NCBI GenBank assembly: GCA_002341185.1
Contig: DDNP01000032.1
Location: 1-37,825 of the forward strand
Reading direction: 5' to 3'
DNA length: 37,825 nucleotides
Source: Candidatus Neomicrothrix sp. UBA2517
GTDB taxonomy: Bacteria; Actinomycetota; Acidimicrobiia; Acidimicrobiales; UBA8592
Below the pieces are notes generated by a model. That model was not told where the DNA came from. It did no database searches and saw nothing but the letters and a program-made list of their open reading frames with translations. This document shows positions 1-8,131 of the stretch, piece after piece (position 1 is the stretch's first letter; the number at the start of each line of letters is the position of its first letter). The position numbers and the translations under genes are program-made.

Positions 1-78
1 TCCGATTCTTCTGAAAGTGCCGAATCTAAAAACCTCGAGAAGGAACCAGAAGATAAAACCGAAGAGGAAGTTGACTAG
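1..78 (+). CDS. C-terminal tail of an unidentified acidic protein (5' truncated)
   Basis: The first 78 bases read as an open frame on the plus strand ending in TAG. They encode 25 residues that are almost all Ser, Glu, Asp and Lys and end in EEEVD. This is the low-complexity, highly charged tail of a protein whose body lies left of the window. Nothing in these residues identifies a family. The gene converges on the minus-strand hydrolase gene, whose stop lies 5 bases away. That it is coding is an inference from the clean frame and the charged composition typical of C-terminal tails. Confidence 0.5.
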   Translation, partial: SDSSESAESKNLEKEPEDKTEEEVD

Positions 79-83
79 CTTCT

Positions 84-872
84 CTATAAACGCTCTTTTA
101 AATGCTCAATGACTGTGTCGTAGGCCTTTAAAGTTGGGTGATCAGGAGTACTAGTGAAGTCGGTTGTTAGAACTGAGTGGGCGCTTTGACTGATCCCGTG
201 CTGATTGGATTGTGAATTATCAATCTCTACTCCTAAGAACCCATCGCCCAAAGATTCTTTAAGAGTTCTAAACCTTTCACTTGGCGAAAATTTATCTTCA
301 GTGAACCGAAGCCCGATAACGCACAAATTATCATTTTCTATTCTCTCTTTGACTATAGCGAGATCCTCTGCAGATGATCCAATGTCTTCTTTTCGCTTTG
401 TGCCTATAGGTAAGGGAAGGCTTGGTTGGCTCATTACAGGGACTTTAACAAGAGGGTTTACAGCCAAAGTTAAAGCAAAACCACCTGTCAAACACATTCC
501 AATCACTCCTACCCCCTGTCCACCACATCGGTCGGCAGTTACCATCACTAACTTTTGAAGCCAAGACGTTACTGGGGAACTTTTCCCCAAAGCGAAAGTT
601 ACGAATTCTTTTGAAATGCAAGCTTGCATCATTGATTTCAACGCGTACGAGTTGCTGTATGGTCGCCCAGGTTCTCCAAATAGATTCGGGAGGGCGACCG
701 TGAACCCATTTTTAACGATTCTTCTTCCAAATTCTGCTACGTCGGGGGTGATGCCCGGAATCTCAGTCAACAAGATAACTCCAGGACCGTTTCCCATCCA
801 AAAGACATCTTTTCTCTCCCCGTCAAATGACATCTTTTGACAACTGAAATCATTTAACACATGATTCGTCAT
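84..872 (-). CDS. Dienelactone hydrolase family alpha/beta hydrolase
   Basis: A 262-residue cytosolic alpha/beta hydrolase of the dienelactone hydrolase type. This family cleaves lactones and esters using a Cys nucleophile instead of Ser. The nucleophile elbow is GMCLTGG with Cys127. Asp193 (in FTEDKFSP) and His232 (in SAHSV) are well placed to complete the Cys-Asp-His triad, although His225 is a second candidate. The N-terminal core (GPGVILLTEIPG, then an FTVALPNLFGEPG segment) matches the family's first strands and loops. The length is close to the usual 230-260. The ATG has no Shine-Dalgarno; a TAGTCT hexamer ends exactly six bases upstream, so the message may be leaderless. It is divergent from the flavin monooxygenase gene. 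The substrate cannot be told. Confidence 0.8.
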   Translation of the reverse strand: MTNHVLNDFSCQKMSFDGERKDVFWMGNGPGVILLTEIPGITPDVAEFGRRIVKNGFTVALPNLFGEPGRPYSNSYALKSMMQACISKEFVTFALGKSSPVTSWLQKLVMVTADRCGGQGVGVIGMCLTGGFALTLAVNPLVKVPVMSQPSLPLPIGTKRKEDIGSSAEDLAIVKERIENDNLCVIGLRFTEDKFSPSERFRTLKESLGDGFLGVEIDNSQSNQHGISQSAHSVLTTDFTSTPDHPTLKAYDTVIEHLKERL

Positions 873-878
873 GTTATG

Positions 879-884
879 AGACTA
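879..884 (-). promoter_or_regulatory. Candidate -10 element for a leaderless hydrolase transcript
   Basis: On the minus strand TAGTCT is followed by six bases (CATAAC) and then the ATG of the hydrolase gene. That spacing would put the transcription start on or next to the A of ATG. No convincing -35 is seen. The same arrangement occurs at tdk and dcd in this window, which is the main reason to list it. Confidence 0.4.
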
Positions 885-958
885 CCGGACGGAATCGCTT
901 TCCTCTCTATTCCGGAACTAGCATGATTTTAAACTAAACGTCAAGTGTGAGGTGTAGC

Positions 959-2080
959 ATGCAATTCTCAATCATCTTCGAATTTCAGTGTGATGATGTG
1001 AGCCCTGACGGTGAACGTGAAACGTTATTAAGTTGTGTCGATCAAGCTGTTTACGCTGAACAAATGGGATTTGACAGAATATGGGCTGTAGAGCACCACA
1101 GCCTAAAACATTATGCACATATGAGTGCTCCAGAAATTTTTCTTACATGGGTTGCTGCGAAAACATCAAAAATACGTATTGGGCATGGTGTCGTATGTAT
1201 GCCTTTTGGTTATAACCATCCTCTTCGAGTTGCTGAGAGGGTAGGGATGCTCGATAGCCTTTCCGGAGGACGACTGGATGTAGGTGCAGGGCGAGGGGCT
1301 ACTGCAATTGAAATGTCAGGATTCGGGGTTAAGAAAGACGATACCTATCCGCAAGTTAAAGAGTCACTTCAAATTCTCAGTAATTGTTGGATAACTGATG
1401 AATTTGAGTGGAATGGCAGTATCGAGATTTCTCGTCGGTCAGTTATCCCCCGCCCGTTACAACTTCCACATCCACCGCTGTTTATGGCTTGCACGAAAGA
1501 TGAAACTGTTCGGTTAGCAGCTGAGTATGGAGTTGGTGCTTTAGTTTTAGGATTCTCAGGTCCTTCACAGGTCAAGGCATTACGAGAAATTTATGATCAA
1601 GCTATAGACGAGCGTGACCTTAACTCATGTATTTCTAGAAAACCTACGAATTTCCTTTCTGCTTTATGCCCAACCATTGTTCTTGATGATGCTGAGGAGG
1701 CTTTTCAAATTGGGGCTAGAGGGCAGAAGTTTTTTGCGGAATCAATCCAGCATTGGAATTTAGGAACGCCGCTTCCAGAAGTGGTTCCCTCAGAGATAGA
1801 TATCCGTGATGCTGTTAGCGATGCGAAGCAGCAAGTTGAAGCTTTTATGGTTGAAGGTGGGCACACTGTTCCTGCTGTAGTGGCTTCAACAAGTCCTTTT
1901 AACATCAATCACGCATATGGAGATAAGAATGACGCGATTGAGTATGTTACTCAATTACGTGATGCTGGTGCTGATGAAATTATGTGCATTATGCAGATGG
2001 GTGGAGTTCCTCATGAAGTTGCTATGGAGACAATCCGTCAATATGGAGAATATGTGATCCCCTATTTTTTAGGTAGTTGA
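959..2080 (+). CDS. LLM-class (luciferase-like) flavin-dependent monooxygenase
   Basis: A 373-residue TIM-barrel flavoprotein of the bacterial luciferase-like superfamily, which uses reduced FMN and O2 (or F420) to oxidise a small organic substrate. Diagnostic stretches are FDRIWAVEHH near residue 40, IRIGHGVVCMPF, HPLRVAERVGMLDSLSGGRLDVGAGRG near residues 90-115, and a C-terminal barrel strand DAGADEIMCIMQMGG. The length fits the LuxA-like alkanal monooxygenase branch. I prefer the ATG at 959 over the in-frame GTG at 947, because GAGG lies about six bases before the ATG and falls inside the longer version. It converges on the HAD gene with a single base between stops. The substrate is unknown; a flavin reductase partner is not nearby. 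Confidence 0.85.
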   Translation: MQFSIIFEFQCDDVSPDGERETLLSCVDQAVYAEQMGFDRIWAVEHHSLKHYAHMSAPEIFLTWVAAKTSKIRIGHGVVCMPFGYNHPLRVAERVGMLDSLSGGRLDVGAGRGATAIEMSGFGVKKDDTYPQVKESLQILSNCWITDEFEWNGSIEISRRSVIPRPLQLPHPPLFMACTKDETVRLAAEYGVGALVLGFSGPSQVKALREIYDQAIDERDLNSCISRKPTNFLSALCPTIVLDDAEEAFQIGARGQKFFAESIQHWNLGTPLPEVVPSEIDIRDAVSDAKQQVEAFMVEGGHTVPAVVASTSPFNINHAYGDKNDAIEYVTQLRDAGADEIMCIMQMGGVPHEVAMETIRQYGEYVIPYFLGS

Positions 2081-2081
2081 G

Positions 2082-2804
2082 TTAATTAAATAGATTGAGA
2101 ATTTCAAGATGGTTGCTAATGACATAGTCCGCTTCTTCTCCGTCTTCAGGGTCATCTCGTCCACCGGTATACCGAACAGTGGTCATGTTGATTGCGCGTG
2201 CTCCAGCAACGTCTGTTCTTTTTAAATCGCCGACGTGTATGCATTGAGAAGAATCTGAGACTTGTAATCCGGTGAGTGTTTCATTGAATATTTTGGGGTC
2301 TGGTTTGTAGACACCAATATCATCTGAAAACCCAAAATAATCGAAGAATTCGAGCACATTAAGATCTTCTAGCCAAGAACGTAGGCGACTACTAGGTATC
2401 GTTCCAACGTCACATATTACTGCTAATCGGATATCCATTGCCTTTAATTGTTCTAGTGTTTGCTTTACCTCTGGTAGAAGATCTCTTGGAGTTGATTCTG
2501 ATGCTTCTAAGTAAGCATCGCTCAATTGATACTTGATATCTGAAGAGATTGGTATTGGAAGTTTCGTTATGGCTGCGCCAACCACGCCATCAAGTGAGGA
2601 TTGTACATTGTTTCTCCAATTTGTTTCAAAGTGATTCCATCCTTCTGTGAACGCGTCATCTAGTTCTTGCTGGCTTACTTCAATATTATTTTCGAAGAGA
2701 ATTTCGGTCCATAAGGCTCTTCTTCTGTCAAGTGAATTTGTTGTTTCAGCAATGAGCGTATTCCAGAAGTCATAAGTTACTGCTTGGTAATTAGTAGTTT
2801 GCAT
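2082..2804 (-). CDS. HAD-superfamily hydrolase (atypical motif I)
   Basis: A 240-residue haloacid dehalogenase-type hydrolase, probably a small-molecule phosphatase. Motif I is YDFWNTL with the nucleophile Asp12; position +2, normally the general-acid Asp in phosphatases, is Trp14. Motif II lies in VICDVGT, motif III is the Lys of YKPDPKIF, and motif IV is GDLKRTDVAGA near residues 193-203. A helical cap separates motifs I and II. It is the last gene of the purF-purM unit, starting 19 bases after the purM stop, with AGGA eight bases before its ATG. Position suggests a nucleotide or phosphosugar substrate, but this is only inference. Close relatives with a DxW motif I exist in the superfamily, so the change need not mean loss of activity. 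Confidence 0.8.
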   Translation of the reverse strand: MQTTNYQAVTYDFWNTLIAETTNSLDRRRALWTEILFENNIEVSQQELDDAFTEGWNHFETNWRNNVQSSLDGVVGAAITKLPIPISSDIKYQLSDAYLEASESTPRDLLPEVKQTLEQLKAMDIRLAVICDVGTIPSSRLRSWLEDLNVLEFFDYFGFSDDIGVYKPDPKIFNETLTGLQVSDSSQCIHVGDLKRTDVAGARAINMTTVRYTGGRDDPEDGEEADYVISNHLEILNLFN

Positions 2805-2823
2805 AATTTTTTCCTAACCATCA

Positions 2824-3870
2824 TTAAATGAGTTGGACAGAACATGATCCATTTTCTTTAATGGTTCCGATTTGAGAAGATGAAAGTCCCATTGAATCAA
2901 TAATCTGTTGCGTACTATTGACGCTTTGTTGGTCAATGATCAACACCATTCCTATCCCCATGTTAAAGACTTTGTACATTTCGTCCGGTTCAATATTTCC
3001 AAGTGATTGAATTTCAGAAAACACTTGAGGAGGGGTCCATGATCCTATTTGTATTTCAGCATCGGTATTGTTAGGAAGCACACGATTGATATTGCCAGGA
3101 AGCCCTCCTCCGGTGATATGGGCTATCGATTTGATGGAGTGCTGTTCTAATATTTTAAGAATTGTTGGTGTATATATTACTGACGGGCGTAGAAGTTCTT
3201 CTCCAACTGTGACGTCAGTTCCTTCCCATATTGGTTCGTCAATTGTTTTCTGTGCTAGGTCAAAAAAAACTTTTCGTGCTAGAGAGTAACCGTTGCTTCT
3301 TAAGCCTGGAGAGTGCAGTCCGATAATTGCATCACCAGGAATAACAGTTTCGCCTGAGATCATCTTTTCTTTGTCAACAACTCCAACGCTGAAACCTACA
3401 AGTTCAAACTCGCCGGCTTGCATCAACCCAGGATGCTCTGCCATTTCACCACCTATAAGCGAGCATCCGGCTTCTTCGCATCCATCACTAATTCCTTTGA
3501 CAAGGAGTTCAATTTGGGCGGGATTTAACATTCCTACAGAAATATAATCAAGGAAGAAAAGAGGCTCGGCACCTACACAGATGAGGTCATCAACACACAT
3601 TGCTACGAGATCTATACCTATCGTCTCATATTTCTCTGCCATCATTGCGACCTGTGCCTTAGTCCCAACTCCATCTGTTGAGGAGACGAGCACTGGATGC
3701 GTTCTTCCAGTCTGAGTTATATCAAAGGCACCCCCAAAACCACCGATTTGAGTGAGGACCTCTGGACGTAACGTTTTCTCTATTAGCGGAGTGATTCGTC
3801 GTACTGCTTCTTCTCCAGCTGCTATGTTAACGCCGGCAGATTCGTAGCTTTCACCGCTTTGTTCATTCAT
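2824..3870 (-). CDS. purM: Phosphoribosylformylglycinamidine cyclo-ligase (AIR synthetase)
   Basis: PurM closes the imidazole ring: FGAM + ATP gives AIR + ADP + Pi, the fifth step of de novo purine synthesis, in the cytosol. The 348 residues match the family length. Visible signatures are VLVSSTDGVGTKAQVA near residues 60-75 (ATP and substrate loop), MCVDDLICVGAEPLFFLDY, LIGGEMAEHPG, HSPGLRSNGYSLARK and HITGGGLPGNINRVLP. The start overlaps the purF end by eight bases and has no Shine-Dalgarno of its own, which points to translation coupled to purF. Confidence 0.97.
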   Translation of the reverse strand: MNEQSGESYESAGVNIAAGEEAVRRITPLIEKTLRPEVLTQIGGFGGAFDITQTGRTHPVLVSSTDGVGTKAQVAMMAEKYETIGIDLVAMCVDDLICVGAEPLFFLDYISVGMLNPAQIELLVKGISDGCEEAGCSLIGGEMAEHPGLMQAGEFELVGFSVGVVDKEKMISGETVIPGDAIIGLHSPGLRSNGYSLARKVFFDLAQKTIDEPIWEGTDVTVGEELLRPSVIYTPTILKILEQHSIKSIAHITGGGLPGNINRVLPNNTDAEIQIGSWTPPQVFSEIQSLGNIEPDEMYKVFNMGIGMVLIIDQQSVNSTQQIIDSMGLSSSQIGTIKENGSCSVQLI

Positions 3871-5398
3871 GGATTTCGCTTAACGATTGTTGAATGGTTT
3901 TGGGTATCTCTTGTTTGTGCCCTATTTGAGATTTCTCTTGTTGATACGTTGATTCTTCAAGTACTTTCTTTGAAAGATTCACCGGAATTTCGACTGGATA
4001 ATCCCCTGTTAAACATGCAGAACAAAATCCGGCATTATTAGTTCCTGTTGCTTCTAGTAAATTGTCAATCGTTAGATACGCAAGAGAATCAACATCAAGA
4101 TATTCTTGTATCTCTTGGACAGTAAGATTCGCTGCGAGTAGCTCGGATCTGGTACCCGTATCCATCCCGTAGAAGCATGGCCACCTGTATGGGGGTGAAG
4201 AAATACGCATGTGTATTTCTTTCGCTCCTGCTTCTCGTAACATTCGTACCATGGCACGCGTTGTTGTTCCTCTCACGATTGAGTCATCTACAACAACAAG
4301 TCTGTTTCCATTTATCGTGTCCTTGAGCGGGTTAAGTTTCATTCTTACACCCAGCGAGCGTAGTTCTTGATTCGGGGCAATAAAGGTTCTGCCTATATAA
4401 CGATTTTTCACTAGCCCTTGGGCGTATGGGATTTTGATTTCCTTTGCATAACCTTCGGCTGCTGGGATACCTGATTCAGGAACCCCCATAACAACATCTG
4501 CTTCGACGGGAGCTTGTTTTGCTAATGACTCACCCATGCGAACTCTGGCGTGGTGAACGCTTTGAGTATAAAGCTGGGTATCGGGCCGAGCGAAATAAAC
4601 AAACTCAAAAACACAAAGTGTTGGGTTAATGCGTTCAACTGGAAAGGGTCGAACAGAACGAACACCAGTCGCACTGATAATTACCATTTCCCCAGGGTCA
4701 AGTTCGCGTACAAAGTGGGCTCCGACGATGTCTAATGCAGGGGTTTCTGATGCGAGGACCCATCCTTTATCTAATTTACCTAAGCATAAAGGTCGGAATC
4801 CATTAGGGTCACGAACCCCTATGATATGAGTTTCATCCATGAGGACGAAGGAAAACGCTCCCTCTAATTTGGGAAGGATATTGATTAGTGCTCTTTCAAG
4901 TTCTCTACCATCTGAGTCTGTGTGGTTTGGTTCATGACTGATTTGTTTTGCGATGAGTTCGGCTACGAGGTCGCTATCGCTTGTGATTGTCCCTGGCAAC
5001 ATTCCTGCTTCACGAGCAAGTTTTTCAGTGTTCGTTAGATTTCCGTTATGACCCAAAGCGAATTCTCGTTGATATTCGCCTCTGTATACTGGTTGCGCAT
5101 TTCGCCATGAACTGGAACCTGTTGTGCTGTAACGTGTTTGCCCGATACCTAAATGACCGTCTAATCCGGCTAGGGTGCGGTCATTAAAAACGTTCGATAC
5201 GAGACCCATATCTTTAACTACTGTTATCCTCTCCCCGTCACTGGTCGCAATACCTGCTGATTCTTGTCCTCGATGCTGCAGGGCGTAGAGGCTGAGATAA
5301 TTTAAATGAGCAACCGGTTGGCCAGGTGCGTATATGCCTACCACGCCACAAGCTTCCCGAGGTGAATCATCATCGAAGCTGTTTTCGTCAGTTACCAC
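3863..5398 (-). CDS. purF: Amidophosphoribosyltransferase, 4Fe-4S type with propeptide
   Basis: PurF makes phosphoribosylamine from PRPP and glutamine, the committed step of purine synthesis. It has 511 residues. The glutaminase nucleophile is Cys17 (ACGVVGIYAPG), preceded by 16 residues that would be removed as a propeptide. The PRPP-binding motif is VVVDDSIVRGTT at residues 368-379. Cys262, Cys408, Cys459 and Cys462 occupy the positions expected for the 4Fe-4S cluster of the Bacillus-type enzyme, so this is the oxygen-sensitive, processed class, not the E. coli class. The start codon is GTG with only a weak purine-rich upstream stretch; no other start exists before Cys17. It heads the purF-purM-HAD unit and is divergent from the first P450 gene. 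Confidence 0.97.
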   Translation of the reverse strand: MVTDENSFDDDSPREACGVVGIYAPGQPVAHLNYLSLYALQHRGQESAGIATSDGERITVVKDMGLVSNVFNDRTLAGLDGHLGIGQTRYSTTGSSSWRNAQPVYRGEYQREFALGHNGNLTNTEKLAREAGMLPGTITSDSDLVAELIAKQISHEPNHTDSDGRELERALINILPKLEGAFSFVLMDETHIIGVRDPNGFRPLCLGKLDKGWVLASETPALDIVGAHFVRELDPGEMVIISATGVRSVRPFPVERINPTLCVFEFVYFARPDTQLYTQSVHHARVRMGESLAKQAPVEADVVMGVPESGIPAAEGYAKEIKIPYAQGLVKNRYIGRTFIAPNQELRSLGVRMKLNPLKDTINGNRLVVVDDSIVRGTTTRAMVRMLREAGAKEIHMRISSPPYRWPCFYGMDTGTRSELLAANLTVQEIQEYLDVDSLAYLTIDNLLEATGTNNAGFCSACLTGDYPVEIPVNLSKKVLEESTYQQEKSQIGHKQEIPKTIQQSLSEIHE

Positions 5399-5445
5399 AT
5401 TCGAATTCTTTCAGATTATGATGCCCTGTGCATTGATGGAAGACG

Positions 5446-5458
5446 ATCATATTATGAT
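5446..5458. repeat. Short inverted repeat in the purF/P450 divergent region
   Basis: ATCATA-T-TATGAT is a perfect 6-1-6 inverted repeat in the 170-base gap between the purF start (minus) and the first P450 start (plus). Each arm reads TATGAT, a good -10 hexamer, on one strand, so it could be a shared promoter core or an operator. No good -35 is found at 16-18 bases on either strand. The rest of the gap holds nothing recognisable apart from the P450 ribosome-binding site. Confidence 0.35.
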
Positions 5459-5568
5459 TACTAAGATATCAGTTTGGCATATAGTAAAAGAAGCAGTTCA
5501 ATAGAGTAAAGCATGCGTGCGGCGAGGTAATTTAGTCGCTTGAATGGGGGAACCTTGGAGAATAAACT

Positions 5569-6843
5569 ATGACAACCTCTGATCATATAGATCTAAAAAC
5601 TTACGATCCTATGGATCGGGAAGTGCAACAGTGCCCGTTTGATCATTACGCTGCGTTGCGCGACCATGGGCCACTTTTTTTCCATGAACAATCGAACATG
5701 TTCTTTGCATCTCGTTTGGACGTTGTTAATGAGATCCTGCGAGACACTCAAACTTTTTCTTCCCGGATGGCGAGCACGACAGCGAAACCGGATCCTGAGA
5801 CGTTGAAAGCTATTGCTGAGATACAAAGTCAGGGATTCCCGCGTCGGGAAACAATGCTTACAATTGATCCGCCACACCATACTCGCTATCGGAAACTTGT
5901 TTCGAAAACATTTTCTGCTCGGCGAATAGCAGGTCTTGAAGATTCGATAAGAAAAATCGCTATAGACCTAATTGAAGCTTTCCCTAAGGAAGGAACTGTT
6001 GATTTCCATAACGACTTTGCCGTGGCTTTCCCAGTTCGGGTAATTCATAATGCTCTTGGTATGGCCCCAGAAGTAGAAGACAAAGTTCGGGGTTGGTCAG
6101 ATGCTGCTACCGCAGCTATCGGTAACAAGTTGTCCCATGAAGAATGGATTGACGCTGTCACTGAACAGATGAAAAATCAAGATTATTGGCATTCAGAATA
6201 CGAGAAGCGAATAAAAATTCCTCAGGATGATGTTATGTCTGGACTCGCTCATGCTGACTTCCCTGATCCTGATTTACCCGAGGGTGAAACAAGGAAACTT
6301 GATTTCGCTGAGATTTATAGCATTATCCAGCAGTTAATGGTTGCTGGTAATGAGACCACAACAAAATTTCTAGATGAGACGATGCGGATTCTTATTGAGG
6401 AGCCAAAATGGTGGCATGCTCTAGAAGACGACCCCGAAAGTAATATTTACGGCATTGTTGAAGAAGGTCTGAGAATGTCTTCGCCTAATCAGGGTTTGTT
6501 TCGCACAGTGACTCAAGATGCTGAAGTGCAAGGGGTATCTGTTCCAAAAGGCTCACGTATTTGGGTCATGTTTGGGGCGGCGAACAGGGATCAAAGAACG
6601 TTCAGCGATTCGGAATCCTTTAATCCCAACAGAGAAAATATTAAAGAACATATTGCTTTTGGTAAGGGCCACCACTTCTGTATTGGTGCTCCTCTATCAC
6701 GGCTTGAAGGGAAGGTCGCTTTCGAAGAGTTGGTAAAGAGACTCAACCTCCCTTCATTTTCAGAAAGCAACACATTTGAATATAATTCTAGTTATGTTCT
6801 TCGAGGCTTAGCTGGGCTAGAACTTGAAATTGAAAAACGTTAG
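5569..6843 (+). CDS. Cytochrome P450 (first of a tandem pair)
   Basis: A 424-residue soluble bacterial cytochrome P450, a haem monooxygenase that needs external electron donors. The haem ligand is Cys371 in FGKGHHFCIGAP, the I-helix is VAGNETTTKF (acid-alcohol pair Glu-Thr), the K-helix ExxR is EGLR in VEEGLRMSSP, and the N-terminal block CPFDHYAALRDHGP is typical of class I bacterial enzymes. There is no signal or anchor. GGAG lies eight bases before the ATG. Seven bases separate it from a second, strongly similar P450, on the strand opposite to the purine genes on both sides. No ferredoxin or ferredoxin reductase is in the window. Substrate unknown; the subfamily cannot be assigned by eye. 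Confidence 0.95.
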   Translation: MTTSDHIDLKTYDPMDREVQQCPFDHYAALRDHGPLFFHEQSNMFFASRLDVVNEILRDTQTFSSRMASTTAKPDPETLKAIAEIQSQGFPRRETMLTIDPPHHTRYRKLVSKTFSARRIAGLEDSIRKIAIDLIEAFPKEGTVDFHNDFAVAFPVRVIHNALGMAPEVEDKVRGWSDAATAAIGNKLSHEEWIDAVTEQMKNQDYWHSEYEKRIKIPQDDVMSGLAHADFPDPDLPEGETRKLDFAEIYSIIQQLMVAGNETTTKFLDETMRILIEEPKWWHALEDDPESNIYGIVEEGLRMSSPNQGLFRTVTQDAEVQGVSVPKGSRIWVMFGAANRDQRTFSDSESFNPNRENIKEHIAFGKGHHFCIGAPLSRLEGKVAFEELVKRLNLPSFSESNTFEYNSSYVLRGLAGLELEIEKR

Positions 6844-6850
6844 GTGAGCT

Positions 6851-8128
6851 ATGTCGGCTAGCATTCAAGTCGATTTAGATAACTATGACCCTATGGATTA
6901 TGACGTGCAGCAATGCCCGTTCCCTCATTATGCTGCGCTTAGAGAACAAGGTCCTCTTTTCTACCATGAGCTCACAAAGACCTATATCGCATCTCGAATG
7001 GACATTGTTAATTTAATCGTGAGGGATACAGAGACTTTTTCCTCAGAAAGATCTAACGCTAAAGTCCCAACAGAAGATGTCGAAACTCAAAACGAAATAG
7101 ATGCGATCTTGGAAAAGGGTTGGCCGCGTGCCGAGACGATGTTAACTATCGACCCCCCTTATCAGACACGCTACCGTAAACTCGTTTCTCGAACGTTCTC
7201 AGCAAGAAAAATTGGAAGTTATGAGGATAAAGTCCGCGAAATTGCAATTGACCTAATTGAAAAGTTTCCCAAAAAAGGATCGATTAATTTTGATGAGGCC
7301 TTTGCTACCCCACTTCCTGTGAAGGTTATCCATTATGCGTTGAACATGTCTCCAGAAGTTGAGCACAAGGTTAAATGGTGGTCTGATGCTAATAACTATG
7401 ACTTAGGGGCTAATCCCTCAAAGGAAATGAGAATAGAGAAGGCTGAATCTATTGTTGATTGTCAAAATTATTGGTTTTCTGAATACGAAGACAGAATTGT
7501 GAACCCTCAAGGCGACATACTCTCGGACTTGGCACACGCTGATTTTGATGACCCTGACCTTCCAGAAGGTCAAACTAGAAAGCTAAAATTTCCTGAAGTT
7601 TATGGAATCATCCGACAACTGATGGTCGCTGGGAACGAAACGACAACAAAGTTTTTGAACGAAACGATGCGCCTTTTGATAGAGAATCCTCAATGGTGGC
7701 AAAAACTTAAAACTGATCCAGATGGGACAGCATATGGAATCGTTGAAGAAGGCCTTCGCGCTTCATCTCCTACTCAAGGTCTTTTCAGAACTGTTACTAA
7801 AGAAACACAAATCGAAGGAATCAAAATACCTAAGGGTGCGCGTATCTGGGTTGTTTTTGCAGCTGCGAATCGGGATGATCACGAATTCTCTTGCCCAGAG
7901 GAATTTATCCCTGATCGTGAGAATGTGAGTAAGCATCTCGCTTTCGGCAAGGGGCATCATTTCTGCATTGGGGCTCCTCTTTCTCGCCTAGAAGGAAAGG
8001 TCGCATTCGAAGAGCTTGGTAAACGGATTAACCTTCCAAGTTTTAGTGCTGACAATACTTTTGAATACGAACCAAGTTACGTTCTTCGCGGATTAGCGGC
8101 TTTACATTTAGACGTTGAGAAAAGGTAG
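6851..8128 (+). CDS. Cytochrome P450 (second of a tandem pair)
   Basis: A 425-residue P450, the paralogue of its upstream neighbour. It shares blocks such as VQQCPF, ETMLTIDPP, TRYRKLVS, QLMVAGNETTTKFL and the entire haem region FGKGHHFCIGAPLSRLEG, with haem ligand Cys372. The K-helix is VEEGLRASSP. Most differences fall in the B/C and F/G regions (around residues 70-95 and 185-215 here), the usual substrate-recognition parts, so the pair may have diverged in substrate preference. AGGTGA provides a ribosome-binding site a few bases before the ATG, and the seven-base gap implies one transcript. Its stop is three bases from the purL stop on the other strand. Confidence 0.95.
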   Translation: MSASIQVDLDNYDPMDYDVQQCPFPHYAALREQGPLFYHELTKTYIASRMDIVNLIVRDTETFSSERSNAKVPTEDVETQNEIDAILEKGWPRAETMLTIDPPYQTRYRKLVSRTFSARKIGSYEDKVREIAIDLIEKFPKKGSINFDEAFATPLPVKVIHYALNMSPEVEHKVKWWSDANNYDLGANPSKEMRIEKAESIVDCQNYWFSEYEDRIVNPQGDILSDLAHADFDDPDLPEGQTRKLKFPEVYGIIRQLMVAGNETTTKFLNETMRLLIENPQWWQKLKTDPDGTAYGIVEEGLRASSPTQGLFRTVTKETQIEGIKIPKGARIWVVFAAANRDDHEFSCPEEFIPDRENVSKHLAFGKGHHFCIGAPLSRLEGKVAFEELGKRINLPSFSADNTFEYEPSYVLRGLAALHLDVEKR

Positions 8129-8131
8129 CCA

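Noticed and set aside
205..558. Open frames antisense to the hydrolase, pur, dnaK and Fe-S genes, some above 100 codons
   Set aside because: They lie opposite strongly supported genes, lack ribosome-binding sites and show no family resemblance; they are shadows of the real coding frames.
891..913. GGAAT...ATTCC inverted repeat between the DLH and flavin monooxygenase genes
   Set aside because: Arms of five bases with a 13-base spacer are expected by chance in this much sequence, and the flanking likeness is imperfect.
5569..8128. P450 pair as a recent duplication or an assembly artefact
   Set aside because: The copies differ throughout at protein and DNA level, with full-length frames, so they are diverged paralogues and not a repeated read.
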